From Burkholderiales bacterium C2 (GTDB taxonomy: Bacteria > Pseudomonadota > Gammaproteobacteria > Burkholderiales > Burkholderiaceae_C): a stretch of 43,248 bases of DNA. The position numbers and the translations under genes were made by a program. Under the pieces are notes generated by a model that was not told the origin of the DNA, did no database searches, and saw only the letters and a list, made by a program, of their open reading frames with translations. Within the stretch, counting starts at the first letter, position 1; each line of letters opens with the position of its first letter. Of the stretch, positions 10,322 to 17,967 are shown piece by piece. The DNA lies in assembly GCA_005503085.1 (NCBI GenBank), contig SCOI01000030.1:1-43248 (forward strand), written 5' to 3'.

Positions 10322-11542
10322 TCAGGCACGTGCGGTGCGCAGCCCCATCGAGAAGGCTCGCAGCTCGGCAATGCCGCTCTCCTCGGCCCGGTGGCACCAG
10401 GCTTGCAGATCGCTGACCAGCTGCTCGGCGGAGACATTGGTGCGGGTCCAGAGCTGGCGCAGCTCTTCGCGCATCAGCAGCAGCTTGTCCAGCGCCGGGC
10501 TGGCGGCGCGCACGCTGGCGATCTCGGCCCGATAAGCCTGCGGGATGCGATCCTGATCGCGGTGCAGCCAGCGCTTGGCCAGCTTGAACTGCTGCCACTT
10601 TGCACTGTGCTGCTCACCCTGGGCCTTCAGTCGGGCGAGCTCGGTGGTGCAGGCCTCTTTCAGGCCACGGCCGTAATGGGCCATCACCTCGTAGCGGTTG
10701 GCGATCAGCGCCTCCAGCGTGTCCTTGTCGGCCGGCCGGATCGCACCCTGGCGCAGCTTGGGCGCGGTCTTGCGCACCTTGGCCCAGCCGATCATCTCCA
10801 TCGCCCGGATATAGGCCCAGCCGATGTCGAACTCATAGGGCTTGATCGAGAACTTGGCCGAGGTCGGATAGGTGTGGTGGTTGTTGTGCAACTCCTCGCC
10901 GCCGATGATGAGGCCCCAGGGCGAGATATTGGTCGACGCGTCCTGGGCCTCGAAGTTGCGGTAGCCCCAGAAGTGGCCAATGCCATTGACCACGCCGGCC
11001 GCCCAGATCGGGATCCAGGCCATCTGCAGCGCCCAGATGCTGGCGCCGATGGCGCCGAACAAGGCCATATTGATGATCAGCATCAGGCCCACACCCTGCC
11101 AGCTGAAGCGGGTGTAGAGATTGCGCTCGATCCAGTCGTTCGGCACGCCATGGCTGTACTTGGCAAGCGTCTCCTCGTTCTTGGCCTCATGGCGGTACAG
11201 CTCGGCGCCTTCGCGCAAGACCTTCTTCAGGCCGCGGGTCTGCGGGCTGTGCGGGTCATCTTCGGTCTCGCATTTGGCGTGGTGCTTGCGATGGATCGCG
11301 ACCCATTCCTTGGTCACCATGCCGGTGGTCAGCCACAGCCAGAAACGGAAGAAATGCGAAGGAATCGGCCCCAGGTCCAGCGCCCGGTGCGCCTGGGCCC
11401 GATGCAGGAAGATCGTCACCGCCGCGATGGTGATATGGGTCACGACCAGGGCATAGGCCACGACCTGCCAGATGCTGGCCTCCAGCAGGCCGAAGCCCAG
11501 CCACTGGACCAAGCCATCGTGGAGGCTCATGAGAAAGTTCAT
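10322..11542 (-). CDS. Membrane fatty acid (acyl-CoA type) desaturase with long C-terminal extension
   Basis: Di-iron membrane enzyme that introduces a cis double bond into acyl chains, adjusting membrane fluidity. The 406-aa product has four hydrophobic stretches and the three histidine boxes H47-RAQA-H52, H84-RK-HH88 and H219-NN-HH223, the delta-9 desaturase pattern. The desaturase core ends near residue 245; the remaining roughly 160 residues are helical and charged (LLMREELRQLWTRTNVSAEQ, then WCHRAEESGI) and remind me of the C-terminal part of ISL3-type transposases. Monocistronic, with its own terminator. Regiospecificity is not proven by sequence. Confidence 0.88.
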   Translation of the reverse strand: MNFLMSLHDGLVQWLGFGLLEASIWQVVAYALVVTHITIAAVTIFLHRAQAHRALDLGPIPSHFFRFWLWLTTGMVTKEWVAIHRKHHAKCETEDDPHSPQTRGLKKVLREGAELYRHEAKNEETLAKYSHGVPNDWIERNLYTRFSWQGVGLMLIINMALFGAIGASIWALQMAWIPIWAAGVVNGIGHFWGYRNFEAQDASTNISPWGLIIGGEELHNNHHTYPTSAKFSIKPYEFDIGWAYIRAMEMIGWAKVRKTAPKLRQGAIRPADKDTLEALIANRYEVMAHYGRGLKEACTTELARLKAQGEQHSAKWQQFKLAKRWLHRDQDRIPQAYRAEIASVRAASPALDKLLLMREELRQLWTRTNVSAEQLVSDLQAWCHRAEESGIAELRAFSMGLRTARA

Positions 11543-11662
11543 TCGTTCCTTACCCTGCCCGCAGCGGAGCGTTAACAGAAAACCACAATCCGGCTCGATT
11601 GTAGGCGGGTCGTGTTAAGAGTTTCTGTACGCAAGCGCGCACGCGGCCTGCCGGCCCGCCAT

Positions 11663-12922
11663 TCAACTCCGCTCCCAGACGGCGGCAAAAAAGCCATCGG
11701 TCTGGTGCTGATGCGGCCACAGGCGCAGATAACCCCGGTCGACCAGGCGCTCGGCCTGCGCCACATGGGCCCGCGCCAGCTGCTCACCGGCATCCAGCAG
11801 TTTGAACTCCGGATGGGCGGCGCTGAAGGCCTCGGCAATGCTCTCGTTCTCCGCATCCAGCAGGCTGCAGGTGGCGTAGACCAGGCGGCCGCCCGACTTC
11901 AGCAGGCGCGCCGCACTGTTCAGGATGGCCGTCTGCTTGGCCTGCAACTCGGCAATCGCCTGGGGCGACTGGCGCCACTTCAGATCCGGGTTGCGCCGCA
12001 AGGTGCCCAGACCCGAGCACGGCGCGTCGACCAGCACGCGGTCGATCTTGCCCGACAGGCGCTTGATGCGATCGTCGCGCTCATGGGCGATCTGGGTCGG
12101 GTAGACATTGGACAGGCCGCTGCGCGCCAGCCGCGGCTTCAGCGCCGCCAGCCGGTGGCCGGACACATCGAAGGCATAGAGCCGACCGGTATTGCGCATC
12201 GCCGCGCCCAGCGCCAGCGTCTTGCCGCCGGCGCCGGCGCAGAAATCCACCACCATCTCGCTGCGCTTGGCGTCGAGCAGCAGGGCCAGCAGCTGGCTGC
12301 CCTCGTCCTGCACCTCGACCGCGCCGCTGGTGAAGACCTCCAGCTTGTTCAGCGCCGGCTTGCCCTGCACGCGCAGGCCCCAGGGCGAGAACGGCGTCGG
12401 CTCGGCGCTGACGCCGGCCGCACGCAGCGCCTCCTGGACCTCCTCGCGCTTGGCCTTCTGCACATTGGCGCGCAAATCCAGCGGCGCGCCCTCGTTCATG
12501 CTGGCGGCCAGCGCCCAGAATCCCTCATCGCCCAGGCGCTGCAGCAGCGGCTCGGCCAGCCATTCGGGCAGGTTGTGGCGCAGCTTGGGGGCCAGGCCGC
12601 TCTTGTCGATGGCCTGGACCTGGGCCAGCCATTGCTGCTCGGTCGGGCTCAGCGCGCCGCGCAGAAAGGTTTCGCTGCCCTGCCAGGCCAGGATGGCCAG
12701 GCGGCGCTCCAGCGGACCGGTGCCGGACTGGGCCAGGTGCTGCAGCTGCAGGCGTTGGCGCAACACGGCATAGGTGGTCTCGGCCAGCGCATGGCGCTCG
12801 CGCTGACCTAGGGCCTTGTTCTTGCGGAAAAACGCGGACACCACGCCGTCGGCGGGTGCGTCCATTTTGAGCACCGCGCGCAGCAGCTCGCAGCTCATTT
12901 CTAGAAGGGCATTAGGATGCAT
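11663..12922 (-). CDS. rsmB: RsmB-type 16S rRNA (cytosine-5) methyltransferase
   Basis: SAM-dependent RNA m5C methyltransferase of the NOL1/NOP2/Sun family. Residues 1 to about 150 form a NusB-like RNA-binding region; the catalytic part has the SAM motif VVDFCAGAGGKTLALGA and the two catalytic cysteines in VDAPCSGLG and YATCSLL. I chose ATG 12920-12922 (MHPNALLEMS, 419 aa) because an upstream GTG-type start would overlap the next gene's leader and adds no homology. RsmB is the best family match, but RsmF-like paralogues exist, so the target C967 is inferred. It is divergent from the DUF1653 gene by 25 bp. Confidence 0.87.
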   Translation of the reverse strand: MHPNALLEMSCELLRAVLKMDAPADGVVSAFFRKNKALGQRERHALAETTYAVLRQRLQLQHLAQSGTGPLERRLAILAWQGSETFLRGALSPTEQQWLAQVQAIDKSGLAPKLRHNLPEWLAEPLLQRLGDEGFWALAASMNEGAPLDLRANVQKAKREEVQEALRAAGVSAEPTPFSPWGLRVQGKPALNKLEVFTSGAVEVQDEGSQLLALLLDAKRSEMVVDFCAGAGGKTLALGAAMRNTGRLYAFDVSGHRLAALKPRLARSGLSNVYPTQIAHERDDRIKRLSGKIDRVLVDAPCSGLGTLRRNPDLKWRQSPQAIAELQAKQTAILNSAARLLKSGGRLVYATCSLLDAENESIAEAFSAAHPEFKLLDAGEQLARAHVAQAERLVDRGYLRLWPHQHQTDGFFAAVWERS

Positions 12923-12947
12923 AGCCCCGATTATCCCCGGCCCGCCC

Positions 12948-13187
12948 ATGAGCGCTGACGATCTGCCCGAGCTGCCCCCGACACCGACCGGCCGCTACCG
13001 CCATTACAAGGGCGCCGACTACGAGGTCATCGGCGTGGCCCGCCACAGCGAGACGCTGGAGCCGCTGGTGGTCTACCGCCCGCTCTACGGGGCCGGCGGC
13101 CTGTGGGTGCGGCCCCATGCGATGTTCTTCGGCATGCTGGACGTCGACGGCCGGCAGGTCGCCCGCTTCAGCGCCGTCGACCCATGA
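12948..13187 (+). CDS. DUF1653 domain protein
   Basis: Small (79 aa) cytoplasmic protein of unknown function. It has the DUF1653 signature GRYRHYKGADYEVIGVARHS, then LVVYRPLYG and GLWVRPHAMFF. ATG 12948 was chosen because the family starts a few residues before the GxYRHYKG motif. Its stop overlaps the next start (ATGA at 13184-13187), so it is coupled to the DUF1345 membrane gene. Confidence 0.88.
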   Translation: MSADDLPELPPTPTGRYRHYKGADYEVIGVARHSETLEPLVVYRPLYGAGGLWVRPHAMFFGMLDVDGRQVARFSAVDP

Positions 13188-13837
13188 AGCTGCTGCGCCA
13201 GCTGCGCCTGCGTCCGCGCCTGCTGTCGGCCCTGGCCGTGGGTCTGGTCGTCGGCCTGACCCTGCCCGCCAGCCTGCCGGCGCTGACGCGCAGCCTGATC
13301 GGCTGGAATGTCGGTGTCTGGCTCTATCTGGGCCTGGCCTTGCAGATGATGTGGCGCTCCGACCATCTGCATCTGCAGCGCCAGGCACGCGCCCGTGCCG
13401 ACGGCATGGCGGCGATGCTGCTGCTGGCCGTGGCCGGCGCGGCGGCCAGCCTGGGGGCGATTGCGCTGGAGCTGTCCCAGGTACGGCATGGGCCGGGCGC
13501 CCCTCAGAGCTGGGCCTATCTGCTGCTGGCCATCACGACGGTGGCCGGTTCCTGGTTGCTGCTGCCGTTCGAGTTCGCGCTCGCCTATGCCAGCCTCTAC
13601 CACAGCGGCGAGAAAAGTCCGCATGGCCTGGAGTTCCCCGGTGACGAGCCGCAGCGCGACTATGTCGACTTCATGTATTTCGCGGTCACGCTGGCGGCCA
13701 CCTCGCAGACCTCGGACGTGGCCGTCAGCTCGCGGCCCATGCGCCGCCTGGTGCTGCTGCACGCGGTGCTGTCCTTTGTGTTCAACACCGTCGTGCTGGC
13801 ACTGACGATCAACATCCTGGCCGGCCTGATCAGCTGA
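13184..13837 (+). CDS. DUF1345 family integral membrane protein
   Basis: Predicted inner-membrane protein, 217 aa, with about five hydrophobic segments (20-38, 42-58, 75-95, 110-130, 190-212) and the DUF1345 motif RDYVDFMYFAVTLAATSQTS followed by DVAVSS. This motif resembles the pore helix of small ion channels, but no function is established to my knowledge. It overlaps DUF1653 by four bases and runs tail-to-tail into purN with an 8-bp overlap. Confidence 0.85.
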   Translation: MKLLRQLRLRPRLLSALAVGLVVGLTLPASLPALTRSLIGWNVGVWLYLGLALQMMWRSDHLHLQRQARARADGMAAMLLLAVAGAAASLGAIALELSQVRHGPGAPQSWAYLLLAITTVAGSWLLLPFEFALAYASLYHSGEKSPHGLEFPGDEPQRDYVDFMYFAVTLAATSQTSDVAVSSRPMRRLVLLHAVLSFVFNTVVLALTINILAGLIS

Positions 13838-14456
13838 AGGACTGGGCCTCGCCGGCCAGTTGCCGCACGCGGCCATCCTCGACCGCCAGCTGCCCCTGCA
13901 CGAACCAGCGCACCGCGCTCGGGTACATGCGGTGCTCCAGCTTCAGCACCCGCGCGGCCAGCGCGTCCGCGTCGTCGCCATCGAGCACCGGCGCCACCGC
14001 CTGCGCGACGATGGCACCATGGTCGAGCTCGGCGGTGACGAAGTGCACCGTCGCGCCGACGAATTTGCAGCCCATCTCCAGCGCACGCTGATGGGTGTGC
14101 AGCCCGGTGAAGGCCGGCAGCAGCGAGGGGTGGATATTCAGCATGCGATCCGCGTAGTGGGCGGTGAAGGCCGGCGTCAGGATGCGCATAAAGCCCGCCA
14201 GCACCAGCAGATCGGGGGCAAAGCCATCGATCACCCGCTGCAGCTCGGCGTCAAAGTCCTCGCGGCTCGCAAAAGCCTTGTGATCGACCACGGCGGTTGC
14301 GATGCCATGCGCGGCCGCGAACTCCAGCCCGGCCGCGCCGGGCTTGTTGCTGATCACCGCCGCGATGCGCGCCGGCCAGCCCTCAGCCGCGCAGGCCCGC
14401 ACAATGGCCTCCATATTGGAGCCCCGCCCCGAGATCAGGATCACGATATTCTTCAT
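13830..14456 (-). CDS. purN: Phosphoribosylglycinamide formyltransferase 1 (GART)
   Basis: Third step of purine synthesis: transfers a formyl group from 10-formyl-THF to GAR. The 208-aa protein has the phosphate loop GRGSN (11 onwards: SGRGSNMEAIV), catalytic N107 and H109 in NIHPSLLPAF, and D145 in the segment LDHGAIV. The open frame extends far upstream antisense to trpS, but the family N-terminus MKNIVILISG fixes the start at 14454-14456. It is 45 bp from the divergent trpS. Confidence 0.96.
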   Translation of the reverse strand: MKNIVILISGRGSNMEAIVRACAAEGWPARIAAVISNKPGAAGLEFAAAHGIATAVVDHKAFASREDFDAELQRVIDGFAPDLLVLAGFMRILTPAFTAHYADRMLNIHPSLLPAFTGLHTHQRALEMGCKFVGATVHFVTAELDHGAIVAQAVAPVLDGDDADALAARVLKLEHRMYPSAVRWFVQGQLAVEDGRVRQLAGEAQSFS

Positions 14457-14501
14457 CGGCCGGCAGTGTAACAATGCGCCTCCCCGCCCGAGCCGACCGC
14501 C

Positions 14502-15533
14502 ATGAACCCCGAGATCGAATCCCAGCCACGCCCTCGCGTCCTCTCCGGCATGCGCCCGACCGGCGCCCTGCATCTGGGCCACTATCACGGCGCGCTGAAG
14601 AACTGGGTGCGGCTGCAGTCCAGCCATGACTGCTTCTTCTTCGTCGCCGACTGGCATGCGCTGACCACCCAGTACCAGGACCGGCAGAACCGCAACAGCA
14701 TCGAGCGCAATGTCTACGACATGGTGGTCGACTGGCTGGCCGCCGGCATCGACCCCGAGCAGGCCACCCTCTTCATCCAGAGCCGCATGCCCGAGCATGC
14801 CGAGCTGTTCACGCTGCTGGCGATGAGCACACCGCTGTCCTGGCTGGAGCGCATCCCGAGCTACAAGGACCAAGTGGAGAAGAGCCGCCCGAATGCCGAG
14901 GGCGCCACCTACGGCCTGCTCGGCTACCCGCTGCTGCAGGCGGCCGACATCCTGATCTACAAGGCGGCCCATGTGCCGGTCGGCGAAGACCAGAGCGCCC
15001 ATGTCGAGGTGACCCGCGAGGTGGCGCGCCGCTTCAATCGCATCTACAGCCCGGACCGGGCCATCCTGCCCGAGCCGCAGGAGTTGCTGACCGAGACTGC
15101 CCGGCTGAGCGGCCTGGACGGCCAGAAGATGAGCAAGAGCTATGGCAATGCGATCGCGATGCGCGACGAGCCGGCCGTGGTCGAGGAGAAGATACGCACG
15201 ATGCCGACCGACCCGCAGCGCGTGCGCCGCAGCGATGCCGGCGACCCGGCGCGCTGCCCGGTCTGGCCGCTGCACCAGCTCTATACCGACGCCGCGACGC
15301 GCGCCGAGCTGCAGCAGGGCTGCATGAGTGCCGGCATCGGCTGCCTGGACTGCAAGCAGCCGCTGATCGAGGCCATCCAGCGCGAGCAGCAGCCCTGGCG
15401 CGAGCGCGCGGCCGACTACCTGGCCAACCCCAAGCAGGTGCACTGGATCGTCGAGGTCGGTACCGAGCGCGCCCGGGCGGTGGCCCGCAAGACCCTGCGC
15501 GAAGTACGAGCAGCCATCGGCCTCAATTACTGA
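14502..15533 (+). CDS. trpS: Tryptophan-tRNA ligase
   Basis: Class I aminoacyl-tRNA synthetase that charges tRNA-Trp. The 343-aa protein has the HIGH-type motif TGALHLGHYHGAL (20-32) and the KMSKS loop at 209-213 (GQKMSKSYGNAIAM). Further family motifs are FFFVADWHALT and GYPLLQAADILIYKA. Length fits the compact bacterial form. It is followed after 1 bp by the DUF3717/DUF1289 gene. Confidence 0.96.
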   Translation: MNPEIESQPRPRVLSGMRPTGALHLGHYHGALKNWVRLQSSHDCFFFVADWHALTTQYQDRQNRNSIERNVYDMVVDWLAAGIDPEQATLFIQSRMPEHAELFTLLAMSTPLSWLERIPSYKDQVEKSRPNAEGATYGLLGYPLLQAADILIYKAAHVPVGEDQSAHVEVTREVARRFNRIYSPDRAILPEPQELLTETARLSGLDGQKMSKSYGNAIAMRDEPAVVEEKIRTMPTDPQRVRRSDAGDPARCPVWPLHQLYTDAATRAELQQGCMSAGIGCLDCKQPLIEAIQREQQPWRERAADYLANPKQVHWIVEVGTERARAVARKTLREVRAAIGLNY

Positions 15534-15534
15534 G

Positions 15535-15990
15535 ATGGCCGGCATCCACATCACCGACATCGAGTCCGCGATCAACTGGTGGCGGCAGCGCCAGCCCTCG
15601 CCCGACGGCATCAGCGCCTGCGCCGAGGTGCGCGCGCTGGCCGAGATCTATGCCTTGATGGTGTACTACCGCGAGGACGACTGCGACGAGGACAGCATGC
15701 CCGCGCGGGCCAAGGAGGCCTGGCTGGCCTGGTATGCCAGCACGCCCGACGCGCCCTGCATCGCGATCTGCTCAACCAGCCAGGGCGACGAGCTGTGCAA
15801 GGGCTGCGGCCGCACCTTTGACGAGGTCCAGCACTGGCCGGTGATGACGCCCGGCGAGAAACGCAGCACCTGGCGCCGCATCTCGATCGAGGCCACGGCC
15901 TGGCGCTTCAACCGCTATGCCGAGCGCGCCCGCGAGTTCAGCGGCGTCGATCATCCCCAGAACTTGGGCCAGTCCGGGGTCAAGTCTTGA
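15535..15990 (+). CDS. DUF3717-DUF1289 two-domain protein
   Basis: 151-aa cytoplasmic protein of unknown function. Residues 4-65 match DUF3717 (ITDIESAINWWRQRQPSPDG, then RALAEIYALMVYY). Residues 72-120 match DUF1289, with PCIAIC followed by CKGCGRTFDEVQHW: four cysteines that could bind a metal. It starts 1 bp after trpS and its TGA overlaps the TTG start of the MATE gene, so trpS, this gene and the exporter probably form one transcript. Confidence 0.82.
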   Translation: MAGIHITDIESAINWWRQRQPSPDGISACAEVRALAEIYALMVYYREDDCDEDSMPARAKEAWLAWYASTPDAPCIAICSTSQGDELCKGCGRTFDEVQHWPVMTPGEKRSTWRRISIEATAWRFNRYAERAREFSGVDHPQNLGQSGVKS

Positions 15991-17372
15991 GCCAGGCTCA
16001 TCTGGACAGCCTGCGCCGCATCGCGCCGCTGGCCTGGCCGGTGTTCGTCGGCCAGATCGCGGTGCTGGCCTTCAGCACGGTGGACACGGTGCTGGTGGCG
16101 CGCCACTCGGCCATCGATCTGGCGGCGCTGTCGGTCGGCGCGGCCGTCTATATGAGCGTCTTCGTCGGACTGATGGGGGTCGTGATGGCGGTGGCGCCGG
16201 TGGCCGGCCAGCTGTTCGGCGCCGGCAAGCTGCGCGAGGCCGGCGATCAGCTGCACCAGGGTGCCTGGTTGGCGCTGGCCCTGCTGCTGCTGGGCGAGGC
16301 CGTGCTGCTGTTTCCCGACCCGCTGCTGGCGATTGCCCGCACCACGCCCGAGGTCGAGGCCAAGGTGCGCGCCTATCTGCAGACCCTGGCCTTCAGCCTG
16401 CCGGCCGCGCTGATCTTCACCGCCTACCGCGGCTTCAACACCGCCGTCTCCCGCCCCAAGGCGGTGATGGCGCTGCAGCTCGGCGGACTGGCACTGAAGG
16501 TGCCGCTGAGCGCGCTATTCCTGCATGGCTTCGCGATCCCGCTGACGCCCTGGCGCGTGCCTGAGCTCGGCGCGGTGGGCTGCGCCGTCGCCACCGCCCT
16601 CGTGATGTGGAGCCAGTTGCTGATCGCGCTGCTGGTGCTGCGCCGCGATCGCTTCTACGCGCCCTTCGGCCTGAACAGCGGCCGGCTGCAGCCGCCGCGC
16701 TGGGCCGATATCAGAAGACTGCTGAAGCTGGGCGTGCCGATGGGCGGCGCCATCCTGATCGAGGTCACCGGCTTCACCTTCATGGCCATATTCATCGCGC
16801 GCCTGGGCCCGACGGCGGTGGCCGGTCATCAGCTGGCCGCCAATCTGGTGGCCCTGATGTTCATGATGCCGATGGCGCTGGGCAATGCGGCCGGCACCCT
16901 GGTCGCGCAAAGCATTGGCGCACAGCGCCTGGCCGAGGCCCGGCGATTGGGCTGGCACGGGCTGGAGATCGCGCTGGCTCTGTCCTGCCTGGTCGGTGCC
17001 GTGGTGTTCTTCGCGCGCGAGCAGGTCTTGGGTCTGTACACGCCCGACGCCACCATCATCGCGGCCGCCCTGCCGCTGCTGCTGTGGGTCTGGCTGTTCC
17101 ATGTCGGCGACGCGGTGCAGACCGTCGCCGCCTTCGTGCTGCGCGCCCATCACATCGCCACCGCGCCGATGCTGGTCTATGCGCTGGCGATCTGGGGCGT
17201 CGGCATGGGCGGTGGCTACTGGCTGGCCTTCGGCAGCGCCGGCTGGGCTCCGGCCTCGCTGCAGGGCGCCAGCGGCTTCTGGTCGGCCGCCACCGCCGGC
17301 CTGCTGATCGCGGCCGGCGGCCTCAGCGCGGTGCTGGCCTGGGTGCACCGCAAGGAAGCGGCGGGCGGCTGA
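15987..17372 (+). CDS. MATE-family multidrug/Na+ antiporter (NorM-like)
   Basis: Inner-membrane exporter coupling cation influx to drug or metabolite efflux. The 461-aa protein has twelve hydrophobic segments and two MatE repeats (about 14-175 and 235-400); motifs include WPVFVGQIAVLAFSTVDTVL and GVPMGGAILIEVTGF. The start is TTG 15987 in a TTGA overlap with the preceding gene; it is where NorM homology begins (SQAHLDSLRRIAPLAWPVF). The substrate cannot be inferred. Confidence 0.9.
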   Translation: MSQAHLDSLRRIAPLAWPVFVGQIAVLAFSTVDTVLVARHSAIDLAALSVGAAVYMSVFVGLMGVVMAVAPVAGQLFGAGKLREAGDQLHQGAWLALALLLLGEAVLLFPDPLLAIARTTPEVEAKVRAYLQTLAFSLPAALIFTAYRGFNTAVSRPKAVMALQLGGLALKVPLSALFLHGFAIPLTPWRVPELGAVGCAVATALVMWSQLLIALLVLRRDRFYAPFGLNSGRLQPPRWADIRRLLKLGVPMGGAILIEVTGFTFMAIFIARLGPTAVAGHQLAANLVALMFMMPMALGNAAGTLVAQSIGAQRLAEARRLGWHGLEIALALSCLVGAVVFFAREQVLGLYTPDATIIAAALPLLLWVWLFHVGDAVQTVAAFVLRAHHIATAPMLVYALAIWGVGMGGGYWLAFGSAGWAPASLQGASGFWSAATAGLLIAAGGLSAVLAWVHRKEAAGG

Positions 17373-17393
17373 AGCGGCCCGGCGCCGCTTCAG
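17369..17393. terminator. Hairpin carrying the stop codons of both convergent genes
   Basis: Perfect 10-bp inverted repeat CTGAAGCGGC / GCCGCTTCAG with a 5-nt loop. The TGA of the MATE gene (17370-17372) and the TGA of the minus-strand small gene (17390-17392) lie at mirrored positions in the arms. No T-run follows on either strand, so intrinsic termination is uncertain; it may protect 3' ends. Confidence 0.5.
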
Positions 17394-17614
17394 CGCGGAT
17401 CGCTGTTGATCAGCCGTTCCCACTCCGCCCAGGTCGATTCGCTGACCTCCAGGCCCTGCAGAGTCGGCGCTTCGGCAGGCAAGCGGCGGCGAAACAGCTG
17501 CTCGCTGGCCCGCTTGAACTGCGCCAGCACCTGGCCGGCATCGAGTGGTCGGGCCGCTTGCGGCGGGCTGCTCAGTGTCAGTTTCTCGTTTGGCATGCCG
17601 CCAGCATCGGTCAT
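17390..17614 (-). CDS. Small conserved-looking protein of unknown function
   Basis: About 74 aa from ATG 17612-17614, or 68 aa from the internal MPNEKLTLS (17594-17596); neither start has a clear ribosome-binding site. Reading the codons, third positions are almost all G or C, and the protein ends STWAEWERLINSDPR, which looks like a real soluble product and not a shadow. No domain is recognised. It is convergent with the MATE gene and divergent from the next small gene. Confidence 0.55.
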   Translation of the reverse strand: MTDAGGMPNEKLTLSSPPQAARPLDAGQVLAQFKRASEQLFRRRLPAEAPTLQGLEVSESTWAEWERLINSDPR

Positions 17615-17724
17615 CCCGGCCGCCAACCCAATCCCGCTGGGGTGGGCCCACTTTTGGGGGGATTCGCTTGAGCGGCTGGCCGCGCGGCAGTGGTAATGTG
17701 CCGTCTTGATTCAGAGCCCATTCG

Positions 17725-17931
17725 ATGACCCCAACCGACACCCCCCCGACCATCACGCTGACCCCCGAGGAGCGCACCGCGCTCTACTACATCCCCCAGG
17801 CACCGGGCGGCCGCGTCGTCTCCGAGGAATTGCAGCAACGCCTGGAGGATCTGGGCCTGGCCGCCAAACGCCCCGACGGCACACGCTGGCTGACGCAGCT
17901 GGGCGACCAGGTCAGGCAGGGCAAGCGCTGA
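17725..17931 (+). CDS. Small protein of unknown function
   Basis: 68-aa basic-to-neutral protein beginning MTPTDTPPTITLTPEERTAL and ending LTQLGDQVRQGKR. Codon use is like the neighbours. No domain, signal peptide or membrane segment is visible. The gap of 110 bp to the divergent small gene should hold promoters for both. It is convergent with the M14 peptidase gene. Confidence 0.55.
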   Translation: MTPTDTPPTITLTPEERTALYYIPQAPGGRVVSEELQQRLEDLGLAAKRPDGTRWLTQLGDQVRQGKR

Positions 17932-17967
17932 GCAGCGGCAGCAGGCCGGGGCCGGTCGGCGCCAGCC

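Noticed and set aside
14457-15611. Extension of purN to 593 aa
   Set aside because: The extra sequence is antisense to trpS; the purN family start is MKNIVILISG.
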